26,906 nt of DNA from Acidisphaera sp035272265 (GTDB lineage: Bacteria; Pseudomonadota; Alphaproteobacteria; Acetobacterales; Acetobacteraceae). The stretch covers positions 1 through 26,906 of the forward strand of contig DATEQV010000221.1 in assembly GCA_035272265.1 (NCBI GenBank), given 5' to 3'. The position numbers and the translations under genes are program-made. Position 1 is the first letter of the stretch. Each line of letters opens with the position of its first letter. Under the pieces are notes generated by a model. The model saw only the letters and a program-made list of their open reading frames with translations. It had not been told where the DNA came from and ran no database searches. Below, in pieces: positions 1 to 6,937 of the stretch.

Positions 1-42
1 TCTGATGCACGCCCTCACGCCAAACTTCCGGGAGACACGCCG

Positions 43-780
43 ATGACGAACAAGGCCGCTTTCCTGTCTGCGACACTTCTCTGCGCCGCCGTCATGGCGG
101 GCGGGCTCGCCCCGGCGTTCGGCCAGGGCGCCCCCGGCGGCGCGCCCGGCGGCGCGCCATCCGACCAGAGTGGCGGCGCCAATGCGGCGGCCGGCGGAGG
201 CGGTGGCGGCGAAAACGCCGGCGGCACCGAGCAGGCCACGGCGCAATCGCCGGTCGGCTACATCACCGGCATCGAGGTGGTCCATCTCGACCGCGCCAAG
301 ATCGACATGGTGCACGTCACCGGCCTCGTGCTGTCGATCAACTGGGGCGCGGCCTCGTTGGTCCCGCTGGTGCGCGGCGTGCCGACCGACGGCATCCTGG
401 ACCTGGAGATGGTCGCGACCGCACCCACCGGCACCCAGACGCCGTCCGCCTACAAGGACGTCGATGCGTGGCTGCCGCTGCAGGGCAGCCCCTACAAGGG
501 TGTGCGCGTGCGCGGCGCGTTCAACGTGGTCGAGCTGAAGTCGATGCCCGGCTTCGCGCAGGGCAAGGCGCCGGAACTCGACCTGAGCGACATCATCGGC
601 AAGCCGTTCGCGGCACACGGCGGCAGCGGCGGCGCCGGGGCGGTCAGCGCCGGCGAGCTGCCGCCCAACACCCGCGTGATCATGCCGACCGACGCCATCA
701 ACGATCAGACCCGCGATCCGAACCGGCTGACGCTGTTCATCGGCGACGACGGCAAGATCGAGGACGCCTACTGGAACTGA
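43..780 (+). CDS. Secreted Gly/Ala-rich protein of unknown function
   Basis: A 245-residue protein that I do not recognise. The ATG is preceded by GGGAGA at good spacing, which supports this start. Residues 1-28 look like a Sec signal peptide (Lys near the N-terminus, Ala/Leu-rich core, cleavage probably near AFGQ). Residues about 29-66 are a low-complexity Gly/Ala/Pro linker. The rest (about 70-245) is a folded-looking region of alternating hydrophobic strands, with no cysteines and no catalytic motif I can name. It therefore probably works in the periplasm or at the cell surface. It is transcribed towards the retropepsin-like gene on the other strand, with a hairpin between them. Its own upstream context lies outside the window. 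The coding call is strong; function is unknown. Confidence 0.8.
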   Translation: MTNKAAFLSATLLCAAVMAGGLAPAFGQGAPGGAPGGAPSDQSGGANAAAGGGGGGENAGGTEQATAQSPVGYITGIEVVHLDRAKIDMVHVTGLVLSINWGAASLVPLVRGVPTDGILDLEMVATAPTGTQTPSAYKDVDAWLPLQGSPYKGVRVRGAFNVVELKSMPGFAQGKAPELDLSDIIGKPFAAHGGSGGAGAVSAGELPPNTRVIMPTDAINDQTRDPNRLTLFIGDDGKIEDAYWN

Positions 781-790
781 TGCGGCGCGC

Positions 791-814
791 GCCTGCGGCC
801 TGTTCGCCGCAGGC
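791..814. terminator. Hairpin between convergent genes
   Basis: A perfect 9-bp inverted repeat, GCCTGCGGC / GCCGCAGGC, with a 6-nt loop lies just after the stop codon of the secreted protein and before the end of the convergent retropepsin-like gene. A second perfect 7-bp hairpin (CCGCGTT / AACGCGG, 826-842) follows at once and overlaps the last codons of the minus-strand gene. There is no U-tract on either strand, so intrinsic termination is unproven, but the position between convergent genes suits a bidirectional transcript-end structure. Confidence 0.5.
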
Positions 815-831
815 CACCCCGACCACCGCGT

Positions 832-1776
832 TCACAACGCGGACGCCGTTTTTCCGCCGGCGCCGGCCGGCCCGAGCAGGAACATGCGCTGGGCGGCGTA
901 GGACACCCAGACCCGCCTTGTCCGCAGCCAGTCGACGCCCAGCAGCACGTCGGCGGTGATCCGCACGTCGCTGACGGCAAACCATGCCTCGGGCAGGTGC
1001 TGGCCGCCGACGTCGACGTCGGTGAACAGATGGCGGTGGAACGCGACCGGCGTGCCGTCCGCGCCGGCGCTCCGTCCTTCCGGGGCGGCGGCGAGCACGC
1101 CGTCGGTCACGCCGAGCCGGTGCGCCGCTTGCACCGTCATGGTGGTGCGGCCCGCGCCGGTGTCAAGCAGCGCCATCACCCGCTGGTTCTGCACCTGCAT
1201 CTCGGTCCGCATCACGTTGGTCGTCGATCGCAGCAGCTTCGTGCCGTCCGCCACCGCACCCGGCGGTCGGAACCGCTCGCCGCATCCGGGCATGCGGTAC
1301 AGGTTCAGCCGCGAATCCGGCACGTCGAATTCCAGGTCATAGAGCGACAGGTAGTCCGCGCCGATCACTCCGGCGACGAAGCCGGAGAAGTGGCGCGCCC
1401 CGAGCCCGGCGACCGCGCTGCTGACGTCCTCCGTATCGAGCCCGCCGATGCCAAGGCGGCGGATGAGCACGTTGGAGCGCCGCACCGAGCCGCCAACGCC
1501 GAGCACGGTGGTCGTGCGATGCGGGTCGTTCGGCAGCTGGAACCGCGCCTGCGCCTCCTCCGTCACCAGCATCCTCTCCGAGCCGGTGTCGACCATCATC
1601 ACGGCGGGCCGGTCGTTGATCGTCGCGTCGATGAGAAGCGCGTCGCTTTCGATGCGCAGCGGCAGGCTCGCCGCCAGCTCCGGCCGGCAGGCCGCGGCAC
1701 TCGGTCCCGGCGTGGCGGAACAGGCGGCCAGGGCGAACCCCGCCGCCAACAGCACCGACCGCAACAAGACGCGCAC
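832..1776 (-). CDS. Lipoprotein with two retropepsin-like aspartic protease lobes
   Basis: A 314-residue protein if translated from the GTG at 1776, which gives a textbook lipoprotein signal: Arg near the N-terminus, a Leu/Ala core and a lipobox ending at Cys19 (FALAAC). A much longer open frame upstream runs across the complex I accessory gene and is not credible. Two aspartyl-protease motifs are present, DTGS at Asp63 and DTGA at Asp205. Each is followed by a retropepsin-like second half (DLEFDVPDSRLNLY about 147-159; LLGVDWLRTRR near the C-terminus). Retropepsin-like bacterial proteins often carry one lobe and dimerise; here both lobes are in one chain, as in pepsin. It probably acts as a membrane-anchored periplasmic peptidase. 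It starts 14 nt after the upstream gene's stop, so it is probably co-transcribed, though its ribosome site is weak. Confidence 0.8.
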   Translation of the reverse strand: MRVLLRSVLLAAGFALAACSATPGPSAAACRPELAASLPLRIESDALLIDATINDRPAVMMVDTGSERMLVTEEAQARFQLPNDPHRTTTVLGVGGSVRRSNVLIRRLGIGGLDTEDVSSAVAGLGARHFSGFVAGVIGADYLSLYDLEFDVPDSRLNLYRMPGCGERFRPPGAVADGTKLLRSTTNVMRTEMQVQNQRVMALLDTGAGRTTMTVQAAHRLGVTDGVLAAAPEGRSAGADGTPVAFHRHLFTDVDVGGQHLPEAWFAVSDVRITADVLLGVDWLRTRRVWVSYAAQRMFLLGPAGAGGKTASAL

Positions 1777-1790
1777 GGCGCCGGCGACGC

Positions 1791-2096
1791 TCAGTGCGTC
1801 CAGTTCTCCAGCCGCCCGTAGCGGAAGTTGTCGGCGTAGGCCTTGGGCTTGATCGCCCGCTGGTGCGGCAACTCGACCTCGTAGGCGAGGCCGTCCTTTT
1901 CGGCGAACGCGATGGCCTCTTCCTTGGTGTCGAAATGCAGCTGGACCTGCCGCTGCGTGTCGGCGCCACCGATCCAGCCCATCAGCGGATCGGCGCGGCG
2001 GCGGTCGGCCGGCTCGTAGTCCAGCACCCACACATGCGTGCCGGCTTGGCCGGACTGCATCGCGCTCTTCGGCCGCTGATAGATCCTGACTCGCAT
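1791..2096 (-). CDS. NADH dehydrogenase (complex I) NDUFS4-type accessory protein
   Basis: A 101-residue protein of the ETC complex I subunit conserved-region family, the bacterial relative of mitochondrial NDUFS4 (18 kDa subunit), which supports the peripheral arm of respiratory complex I. Recognisable features are the N-terminal RIYQRPKSAMQSG stretch, the central D/P-L-M-GW segment, a strand-helix with FDTKEEAIAFAEK, and the C-terminal K-x-YADNFRYGRLENWTH tail typical of the family. The start at 2096 is set by AGGAGA just upstream and by family length. It lies between an SDR gene (23-nt gap) and the retropepsin-like gene (14-nt gap) on the same strand. Complex I structural genes are not in the window, as is usual for this accessory gene in alphaproteobacteria. 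Confidence 0.9.
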   Translation of the reverse strand: MRVRIYQRPKSAMQSGQAGTHVWVLDYEPADRRRADPLMGWIGGADTQRQVQLHFDTKEEAIAFAEKDGLAYEVELPHQRAIKPKAYADNFRYGRLENWTH

Positions 2097-2119
2097 CGTT
2101 CGCTCTCCTGCGCTGCCAG

Positions 2120-2869
2120 TTAGCGGCCGCCGGCGACGGCGACAAGCGCGCCGGTGACGTACGACGCCTGGGGCGACAGCAGCCACAGGATCGTCTCTGC
2201 CACCTCCTCGGCCGTCCCTGCCCGGCGCATCGGGATGCTGTCGGCCATCCGCTGCACCCGGTCGGGCATCATGCCCGCCTTGGCATGGATCTCGGTGTCG
2301 ATCAGCCCGGGATTGACCGCGTTCACCCGGATGCCACGCGGCGCGAGTTCCTTCGACGCCCCGATCGTCAGCGTGTCCACCGCCGCCTTCGAGGCCGCGT
2401 AGTGCACCCACTCGCCAGGGCCGCCCAGCGTGGAGGCGCGCGAGGAGACGTTCACCACGGCCCCGCCCGGCCCGCCCAGGTCGGTCGCCATGCGGCGGAC
2501 CGCCTCGCGCAGCACCAGGAAGCAGCCGGTCACGTTGATGCGCATCACCTCGTCCAGCGCGGCACCGGTGACGCGATCCAGCGTCGCCACCGGCCCGGTG
2601 ATGCCAGCGTTGTTCACCACCGCCGCCACCCGCCCGAGATCGGCGTCCACGCGGGCGAACGCCGCCTCGATCGAGCGTTCATCCCCGGTATCCGCCTGCA
2701 CCGCCATCGCCGTGCCGCCCGCGTCGGTGATCGCCTCGACGATCGCGCGCGCCTTGTCGGCCGAGCGCAGGTAGGTCAGGCACACCGCGTAGCCGCGCGT
2801 GGCGGCCAGCCGGGCGGTGGCGGCGCCGATCCCCTGGCTGCCGCCGGTGACGAGCAGAACCGGATGCAT
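2120..2869 (-). CDS. SDR family NAD(P)-dependent oxidoreductase
   Basis: A classical short-chain dehydrogenase/reductase of 249 residues. The Rossmann dinucleotide motif TGGSQGIG is at residues 8-15, NNAG at 86-89, the active-site Ser region NVSS at 140-143, and the catalytic YxxxK as Y157/K161. The C-terminal PGLIDTE and the VTGALVAVAGGR tail also fit the family. Substrate cannot be read from the sequence; the family includes 3-oxoacyl-ACP reductases, sugar dehydrogenases and many others. The ATG at 2869 is preferred because AGGAG sits 5 nt upstream; an in-frame GTG at 2872 would be only 2 nt from it. It is the first gene of a probable three-gene run and begins about 35 nt from the tRNA-Pro 3' end. 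Confidence 0.92.
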   Translation of the reverse strand: MHPVLLVTGGSQGIGAATARLAATRGYAVCLTYLRSADKARAIVEAITDAGGTAMAVQADTGDERSIEAAFARVDADLGRVAAVVNNAGITGPVATLDRVTGAALDEVMRINVTGCFLVLREAVRRMATDLGGPGGAVVNVSSRASTLGGPGEWVHYAASKAAVDTLTIGASKELAPRGIRVNAVNPGLIDTEIHAKAGMMPDRVQRMADSIPMRRAGTAEEVAETILWLLSPQASYVTGALVAVAGGR

Positions 2870-2903
2870 CACATCTCCTGAGCGGAAGGCGGGACAGCAG
2901 GAC

Positions 2904-2980
2904 TGGTCGGGGCGAGAGGATTCGAACCTCCGGCCCTAGCGTCCCAAACGCTATGCTCTACCAGGCTGAGCTACGCCCCG
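2904..2980 (-). tRNA. tRNA-Pro (anticodon TGG)
   Basis: A complete cloverleaf on the minus strand, 77 nt including an encoded CCA. The acceptor stem CGGGGCG pairs perfectly with CGCCCCG; the C1-G72 pair with discriminator A is typical of bacterial tRNA-Pro. The D-arm (TAGCTCAGCCTGGTAGAGC) is intact. The anticodon stem TAGCG/CGCTA closes a TTTGGGA loop, giving anticodon TGG at positions 34-36. The T-arm has GGTTCGAATCC. I see no duplicated 3' end or integrase next to it, so there is no sign that it serves as an integration site. Confidence 0.97.
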
Positions 2981-3023
2981 ACGCGCCGCACATAGCAGAG
3001 CGCGGCCGGTCGACCAACGCCGC

Positions 3024-3971
3024 TCACCCGCCCGCCGCCTTGCGGCCGGACGCGCAGCCGAGCGTGTAGTCGGCCCCGTTCGCCACTCCCGCCGGCGCCG
3101 CGCCGCAGGGGCCCCGTCGCCCGTCCTCGAACCCCCGGCTCCAGTCGGACTGCGTGCCGGCGGGCGCGGGCGACGGCGCGGTTGCCGATGCCGGCGCGCC
3201 GGCCCGCGCCCCCGACTGCGCCCCCGCCTGGGCCAGCGAGGTCTGGCCGGAGCGGCAGCCGATCCGCCAGTCGCCCGCATTGCCGACGCCGCCCGGCGGA
3301 TCACACGGCGCGGACGGGTTCTGCGTGCCGAAGGTGAAGCCGCGCGACCAGTCGCTGACCGTCGCCGCCCCCGGCGCACCGACGCCCGCGGGCACGCCGC
3401 CCGCCTCGATCCGCACCCCCATCAGCCGCAGCTCGTCCGGCGACAGCCACGCCATGTCGCCCGGCTTGGTCGTGACCATCCGGCCGGTGATCGCCGGCGG
3501 CACGCCATAGGCGGCGGCCTCGCGCGCCATCAGCGTGGTGACGCCCAGCGTGTCCGTGTTCTCCCGCCCGCCGCTGACCGAGGCGCTGTGCACCCCGATC
3601 CTCGCCCCGGGCTCGGCGATCTTGGTAGCGGGCGCGGCGAACAGCAGGAAACAGGCGGAGGCGCAGACGGCGTTCTTCGGCACCAGCACCGGCACGCCGC
3701 GGGTGCGCAGGAAGCGCGCCATGTCGCGCCCCGCCAGCACCGCCCCGCCCGGGCTGTTCAGCACCACCAGCGCGATCCGCTGGCCCGCCGGCAGGCGCAG
3801 CGCGCGCAGCCGTTCGGCGTCGTTCGGCTCGATCGCCCCCTGCATCAGCAACGCCACCTTGCCCGCCTCCGGCAGCGGCACGGTCCGGAACTCCATCGCC
3901 GCGGCCTGCCCGGCCCACCCGAGCACCACTGCCGCCGCAAGGCTCCCCAGGACTCTCCGCGACAGACGCAT
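3024..3971 (-). CDS. Exported ClpP/SppA-like serine protease-fold protein with duplicated C-terminal motif
   Basis: A 315-residue protein. The start at 3971 is set by GGAGGG 6 nt upstream and by a clean signal peptide (residues 1-25, cleavage after AAA). Residues about 35-185 resemble the Clp-protease/SppA crotonase-like fold: NSPGG at 72-76 as the oxyanion loop, Ser105 in VCASACFLLF as candidate nucleophile, and His128 in IGVHSAS as candidate base. The third triad member is not obvious. The C-terminal third is a Pro/Ala linker with two copies of a motif (about 206-242 and 275-311), each with SDWSRGF, an internal Cys and a later G-C-x-SG. It probably acts in the periplasm. It is divergent from bfd. 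Relatives annotated as periplasmic ClpP-like proteins are poorly characterised. Confidence 0.82.
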   Translation of the reverse strand: MRLSRRVLGSLAAAVVLGWAGQAAAMEFRTVPLPEAGKVALLMQGAIEPNDAERLRALRLPAGQRIALVVLNSPGGAVLAGRDMARFLRTRGVPVLVPKNAVCASACFLLFAAPATKIAEPGARIGVHSASVSGGRENTDTLGVTTLMAREAAAYGVPPAITGRMVTTKPGDMAWLSPDELRLMGVRIEAGGVPAGVGAPGAATVSDWSRGFTFGTQNPSAPCDPPGGVGNAGDWRIGCRSGQTSLAQAGAQSGARAGAPASATAPSPAPAGTQSDWSRGFEDGRRGPCGAAPAGVANGADYTLGCASGRKAAGG

Positions 3972-4106
3972 CGACAGCCCTCCGTCTTGATCGAGCGCAA
4001 TCGGCCCGCCGTCCGGACAGTGCAGGATTTCAGGGACAGTGGCACCAGCCCTGCCGCACAAGCAGGGCTCAGGCGTCGATTGCACTTGATCGGGCGAGGG
4101 CTTGTA

Positions 4107-4131
4107 TGCAACTGAGAACCGTTCGCAACTC
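4107..4131 (+). promoter_or_regulatory. Fur-box-like palindrome upstream of bfd-bfr
   Basis: Within this stretch TGAGAAC-C-GTTCGCA (4113-4127) forms a 7-1-7 inverted repeat with one mismatched pair, the geometry of Fur operators (model TGATAAT-N-ATTATCA). The surrounding 19-mer matches the classical E. coli Fur box at 11 of 19 positions by my count. It lies about 78-98 nt upstream of the bfd start, in the divergent region shared with the exported protease gene. Iron-dependent control of a bacterioferritin pair is well known, so site and genes agree. Whether Fur, Irr or another regulator binds here cannot be told from the sequence. Confidence 0.5.
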
Positions 4132-4204
4132 TGGACGACAAGGTCTGCTCACGGGTTCAGCACGGGTGCTGAGTGCCGGCGCTCGGATCTGCTGAGGAAC
4201 GGCC

Positions 4205-4408
4205 GTGTATATCTGCCACTGCAACGCCCTGACCGACCATCACGTGCGCCAAGCCGTCGACGGCGGCGCGCGCCGCACCGCCGAGGTCTATCGGGCCGCA
4301 GGCTGCAAGGCACAGTGCGGCGGATGCACACGATCGGTGCTGTGCATGCTACGCGAGTTCATCTCCACGGCGGCGAGTCGCGAGGCCATGATGGAGGCTG
4401 GCGACTAG
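4205..4408 (+). CDS. bfd: Bacterioferritin-associated ferredoxin
   Basis: A 67-residue [2Fe-2S] ferredoxin. Cys4, Cys6, Cys38 and Cys41 give the CxC...CxxC ligand set at the same positions as E. coli Bfd, and the helix-turn-helix-like BFD fold spacing is kept. Bfd donates electrons to the heme of bacterioferritin so that stored ferric iron is reduced and released. The start is a GTG at 4205, supported by GAGGA upstream and by the N-terminus MYICHC, which must begin here for the family cysteines to be placed correctly. The bfr gene follows after 48 nt on the same strand, so the two are probably one transcript. A Fur-like palindrome lies upstream. Confidence 0.95.
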   Translation: MYICHCNALTDHHVRQAVDGGARRTAEVYRAAGCKAQCGGCTRSVLCMLREFISTAASREAMMEAGD

Positions 4409-4456
4409 AGCTTCGCCCGTCGCCGCCACCGACGCGCAGGCGCAAGGACGTTCGCC

Positions 4457-4945
4457 ATGAAAGCCGACCCCAAGGTCATCGAGCACCTGAACATCCAGCT
4501 CACCAACGAGCTGACCGCCATCAACCAGTATTTCCTGCACTCGCGCACGCTCAACCACTGGGGCGTGACGCTGCTCGGCAAGCACGAATACGACGAATCA
4601 ATCGAGGAGATGCGCCACGCCGACTGGCTCATCGAGCGCATCCTGTTCCTCGACGGCCATCCGAACCTGCAGCGGCTCAACCAGGTGCTGGTCGGGCAGA
4701 CGGTCGAGGAAGTGCTGCGCGCCGACCAGAAGCTGGAGGAGAAGGCGCTCGACGACCTGCGCGAGGCCATCGCGTATTGCGAGACCGTGCGGGACTACGT
4801 CTCGCGCGACCTGTTCCGCCGCATCCTCGACAACGAGGAGGAGCACATGGACTTCCTGGAGACGCAGTTCGACCTGATCAAGCTGATCGGCATCGAGCGC
4901 TACATCCAGCTGAACTCCGCGCCGGCGCCGGAGCAGCACAAGTAG
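4457..4945 (+). CDS. bfr: Bacterioferritin
   Basis: A 162-residue heme-containing ferritin that oxidises and stores iron in a 24-subunit cytoplasmic shell. All ferroxidase-centre ligands are at canonical positions: Glu18, Glu51, His54, Glu94, Glu127 and His130. Met52, the axial heme ligand shared by two subunits, is present, so this is a true Bfr and not a heme-free ferritin. Length is normal for the family. It is downstream of bfd, its reductase partner, and together they form an iron storage and release module. A palindromic repeat follows about 50 nt after the stop codon and may shape the transcript end. Confidence 0.97.
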   Translation: MKADPKVIEHLNIQLTNELTAINQYFLHSRTLNHWGVTLLGKHEYDESIEEMRHADWLIERILFLDGHPNLQRLNQVLVGQTVEEVLRADQKLEEKALDDLREAIAYCETVRDYVSRDLFRRILDNEEEHMDFLETQFDLIKLIGIERYIQLNSAPAPEQHK

Positions 4946-4997
4946 CCGCGTGCGTCGGCGTTCATCGGGGCACGCCACGCGAAACCCGCGAGGCCCC

Positions 4998-5091
4998 GTC
5001 ATCGCGAGCGAAGCGTGGCGATCCAGGGCCACGTGATAAATGCCTGTCGCGCGGCCCTGGATCGCCACGGCGCTACGCGCCTCGCGATGAC
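4998..5091. repeat. Intergenic palindromic repeat, copy A
   Basis: A 94-bp imperfect palindrome. Outer arms GTCATCGCGAG / CTCGCGATGAC are perfect, and an inner 17-bp pair (5014-5030 with 5053-5069, core GGCGATCCAGGG) is also perfect. It differs from copy C (22186-22279) by five substitutions only. It lies in the gap between bfr and the DUF192 gene, which converge, so it could fold in both transcripts. Confidence 0.9.
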
Positions 5092-5122
5092 GGCGAAGCA
5101 CACCGTCAGCAGCTAAACTGCA

Positions 5123-5620
5123 TCACCCCTGCCCGGTGAAGATCGGGCTTTCCACCTTGTCGCCGACGCGGATGTTGTCCTTCGCCGCCGTGCCCGCCGC
5201 GACCTCCAGCGTCGCGCGCACCGGGATGCGGCTGTCGATGATCGCCATGCTCTGCGGCACCGTGTTCTCGGCGATGGCGCCGATCGTGCCGTCTTCCTTG
5301 ATGAAGACCATGTCCAGCGGCGCGATCGTGTTGCGCATCCACATCTGGCTGCGCCGGGGCGCCTTCCAGTCGAACAGCATGCCACCATCGGGCGGCACCG
5401 ATGGCCGCCACATCAGCCCCACCGTCTGCTGCGCGTCGGTCAACGCCATCTCGACATTGAACTCATAGCGCTTGCCGTCGCGCGTTATGATCGTGAGCTT
5501 TTCCTTCGGCAGTTCCGGCTGCGGCTTGGTGATGTCGGGCTCGGCACCTTGCGCGCGCCCGCGCCCGGCGAAGCCGGCCCAGGCGACAGCGGCAGCGGCG
5601 ACGAATGTGCGGCGGTTCAT
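5123..5620 (-). CDS. DUF192 family secreted protein
   Basis: A 165-residue DUF192 (COG1430) protein. The N-terminus NRRTFVAAAAVAWAGF is an export signal with an Arg pair, possibly Tat. The mature part has the family hallmarks: E-x-A-x-T-x-x-Q-x-x-GLMWR (about 62-75), GGMLFDW, MWMRNTIAPLDMVFI, and the terminal GDKV segment. The biochemical role of DUF192 is not established. Its ATG overlaps the stop codon of the upstream histone-deacetylase-like gene as ATGA, which points to translational coupling and fixes the start at 5620. Longer frames reading through the neighbour are shadows. Confidence 0.9.
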   Translation of the reverse strand: MNRRTFVAAAAVAWAGFAGRGRAQGAEPDITKPQPELPKEKLTIITRDGKRYEFNVEMALTDAQQTVGLMWRPSVPPDGGMLFDWKAPRRSQMWMRNTIAPLDMVFIKEDGTIGAIAENTVPQSMAIIDSRIPVRATLEVAAGTAAKDNIRVGDKVESPIFTGQG

Positions 5621-6756
5621 GCGGGCACGGTGTCCTTCAATGCGTTGTCGGCCAGGCGGCGGATCTCGTCGCGCACCGGCCCCTCGCGCGGCTGGTCGCG
5701 GATCGTGGTGAACCAGTGCGCCGGCGGGTTGCGGCCGGCGGCGCGGTTGTAGCGCAGCGCGCGCAGTACGGCCTCGGCGTCCGGCGTCGTCCTCGGCGGT
5801 ATCGGGCGATCGTTCAGCGTTGCCCAGATGCCCGCCCAGCACCGCCCGACGGTATACGGGTTGTAGCCGCCGCCGCCCACCACGACCACGCGAGGCGCCG
5901 CGCCCATCAGCGCCCGCACCGACTCGAAATACGCGTTGTTGGACAGCGACAGCTTCGCCAGCGGGTCGTCCTCCAGGCTGTCCGCGCCGGTCTGCACCAC
6001 CAGCCCCTCCGGCGCGTGCGCGGCGACCAGCGGCAGCACCGCCTGCCGGATCAGCCAGCGATGCTCGGTGTCGTTCAGCCCGCGCGGCACCGGCAGGTTG
6101 CGCGCCGCCCCGCCCGCGCGATCGGCCTCCGCCCCCGTGCGCGGCCAGCGCCCGTCCTCGTGGATGCTGATGGTCAACACCCGCGCGTCGTCGTGGAATG
6201 CGTCCTGCACGCCGTCGCCGTGATGCGCGTCCAGATCGACATAGGCGACGCGCCGCAGCCCGAGGTCGAGCCAGGTCAGCATCAGCAGCACCGGATCGTT
6301 CAAGTAACAAAATCCGGACGCGCGGTCCCGCCTGCCGTGATGCGTCCCGCCGCCCGGGCAGTGCACCACGCCGCCGCTGGCGGTCAGCCGCGCCGCCAGC
6401 ATCGCGCCGCCCGCCGACGTCGCGGGGCGGCGCCAGATCTCCGGATAGACCGGGTTGTTGTCGGTGCCGATGCGGTAGCGGTCGCGATCGGCCGGATCGA
6501 CCGATTGCGTCGCCTCCGCGCGTTGCAGGGCGCGCAGGTAGTCGAGGTCGTGGAAGCGGGCGATCTGCGCCTCGGTCGCCATCGGCGCCTCGACGAGCTG
6601 CGCGTCGGGAAGCCAACCCATCGCGCGGCAGAGGTCGGTGCAGGTCGAGACGCGCGGCACCGCGAGCGGATGCGACGCGCCGTAGCTGGAGCGGCGGTAG
6701 ATTTCGCTGCCGACATACAGCGGACGGGCGAGGTGGGGACCGGTCTGGGACGTCAT
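5617..6756 (-). CDS. Histone deacetylase family / acetoin-utilisation-type deacetylase
   Basis: A 379-residue zinc-dependent deacetylase of the arginase/deacetylase fold. Key parts are complete: the tandem His139-His140 in GGGTHHG, the DLDAHHGDG motif with zinc ligands Asp176 and His178, the third zinc ligand Asp259 in TGADSL, and the catalytic Tyr298 in GGGGYN. The arrangement resembles AcuC/class I-like bacterial enzymes. Substrates in bacteria may be acetylated proteins (for example acetyl-CoA synthetase), acetylpolyamines or other small amides; none can be chosen here. Cytoplasmic, no signal peptide. The DUF192 gene overlaps its stop codon by 4 nt. It diverges from the His/Thr-repeat protein gene, with a 7-bp inverted repeat (6794-6816) between them. 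Confidence 0.92.
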   Translation of the reverse strand: MTSQTGPHLARPLYVGSEIYRRSSYGASHPLAVPRVSTCTDLCRAMGWLPDAQLVEAPMATEAQIARFHDLDYLRALQRAEATQSVDPADRDRYRIGTDNNPVYPEIWRRPATSAGGAMLAARLTASGGVVHCPGGGTHHGRRDRASGFCYLNDPVLLMLTWLDLGLRRVAYVDLDAHHGDGVQDAFHDDARVLTISIHEDGRWPRTGAEADRAGGAARNLPVPRGLNDTEHRWLIRQAVLPLVAAHAPEGLVVQTGADSLEDDPLAKLSLSNNAYFESVRALMGAAPRVVVVGGGGYNPYTVGRCWAGIWATLNDRPIPPRTTPDAEAVLRALRYNRAAGRNPPAHWFTTIRDQPREGPVRDEIRRLADNALKDTVPA

Positions 6757-6937
6757 GCGCCCGACATATGGAGCGGAATCGGGCGACGACGAGCGCCACC
6801 GAGTGACGCGGTGGCGTGCAGGCGGGACACAGTGATCGAGCCGTCCAAAGCTTACCCGCCGGTGTCACCGACAAAGGATTGGCGGTGCGGTGCGATCCGT
6901 TTATGCGGGCGCCGCCTTCTCATCAGGAGACTCGATC

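Noticed and set aside
1777..2145. N-terminal extension of the retropepsin-like gene up to 2145
   Set aside because: It overlaps the complete NDUFS4-type gene in another frame, and the GTG at 1776 gives a clean lipoprotein signal.
6794..6816. CGCCACC / GGTGGCG inverted repeat between the deacetylase and His-rich genes as an operator
   Set aside because: Only 7-bp GC-rich arms with a 9-nt spacer, expected fairly often by chance in such DNA. Mentioned only in the gene entry.
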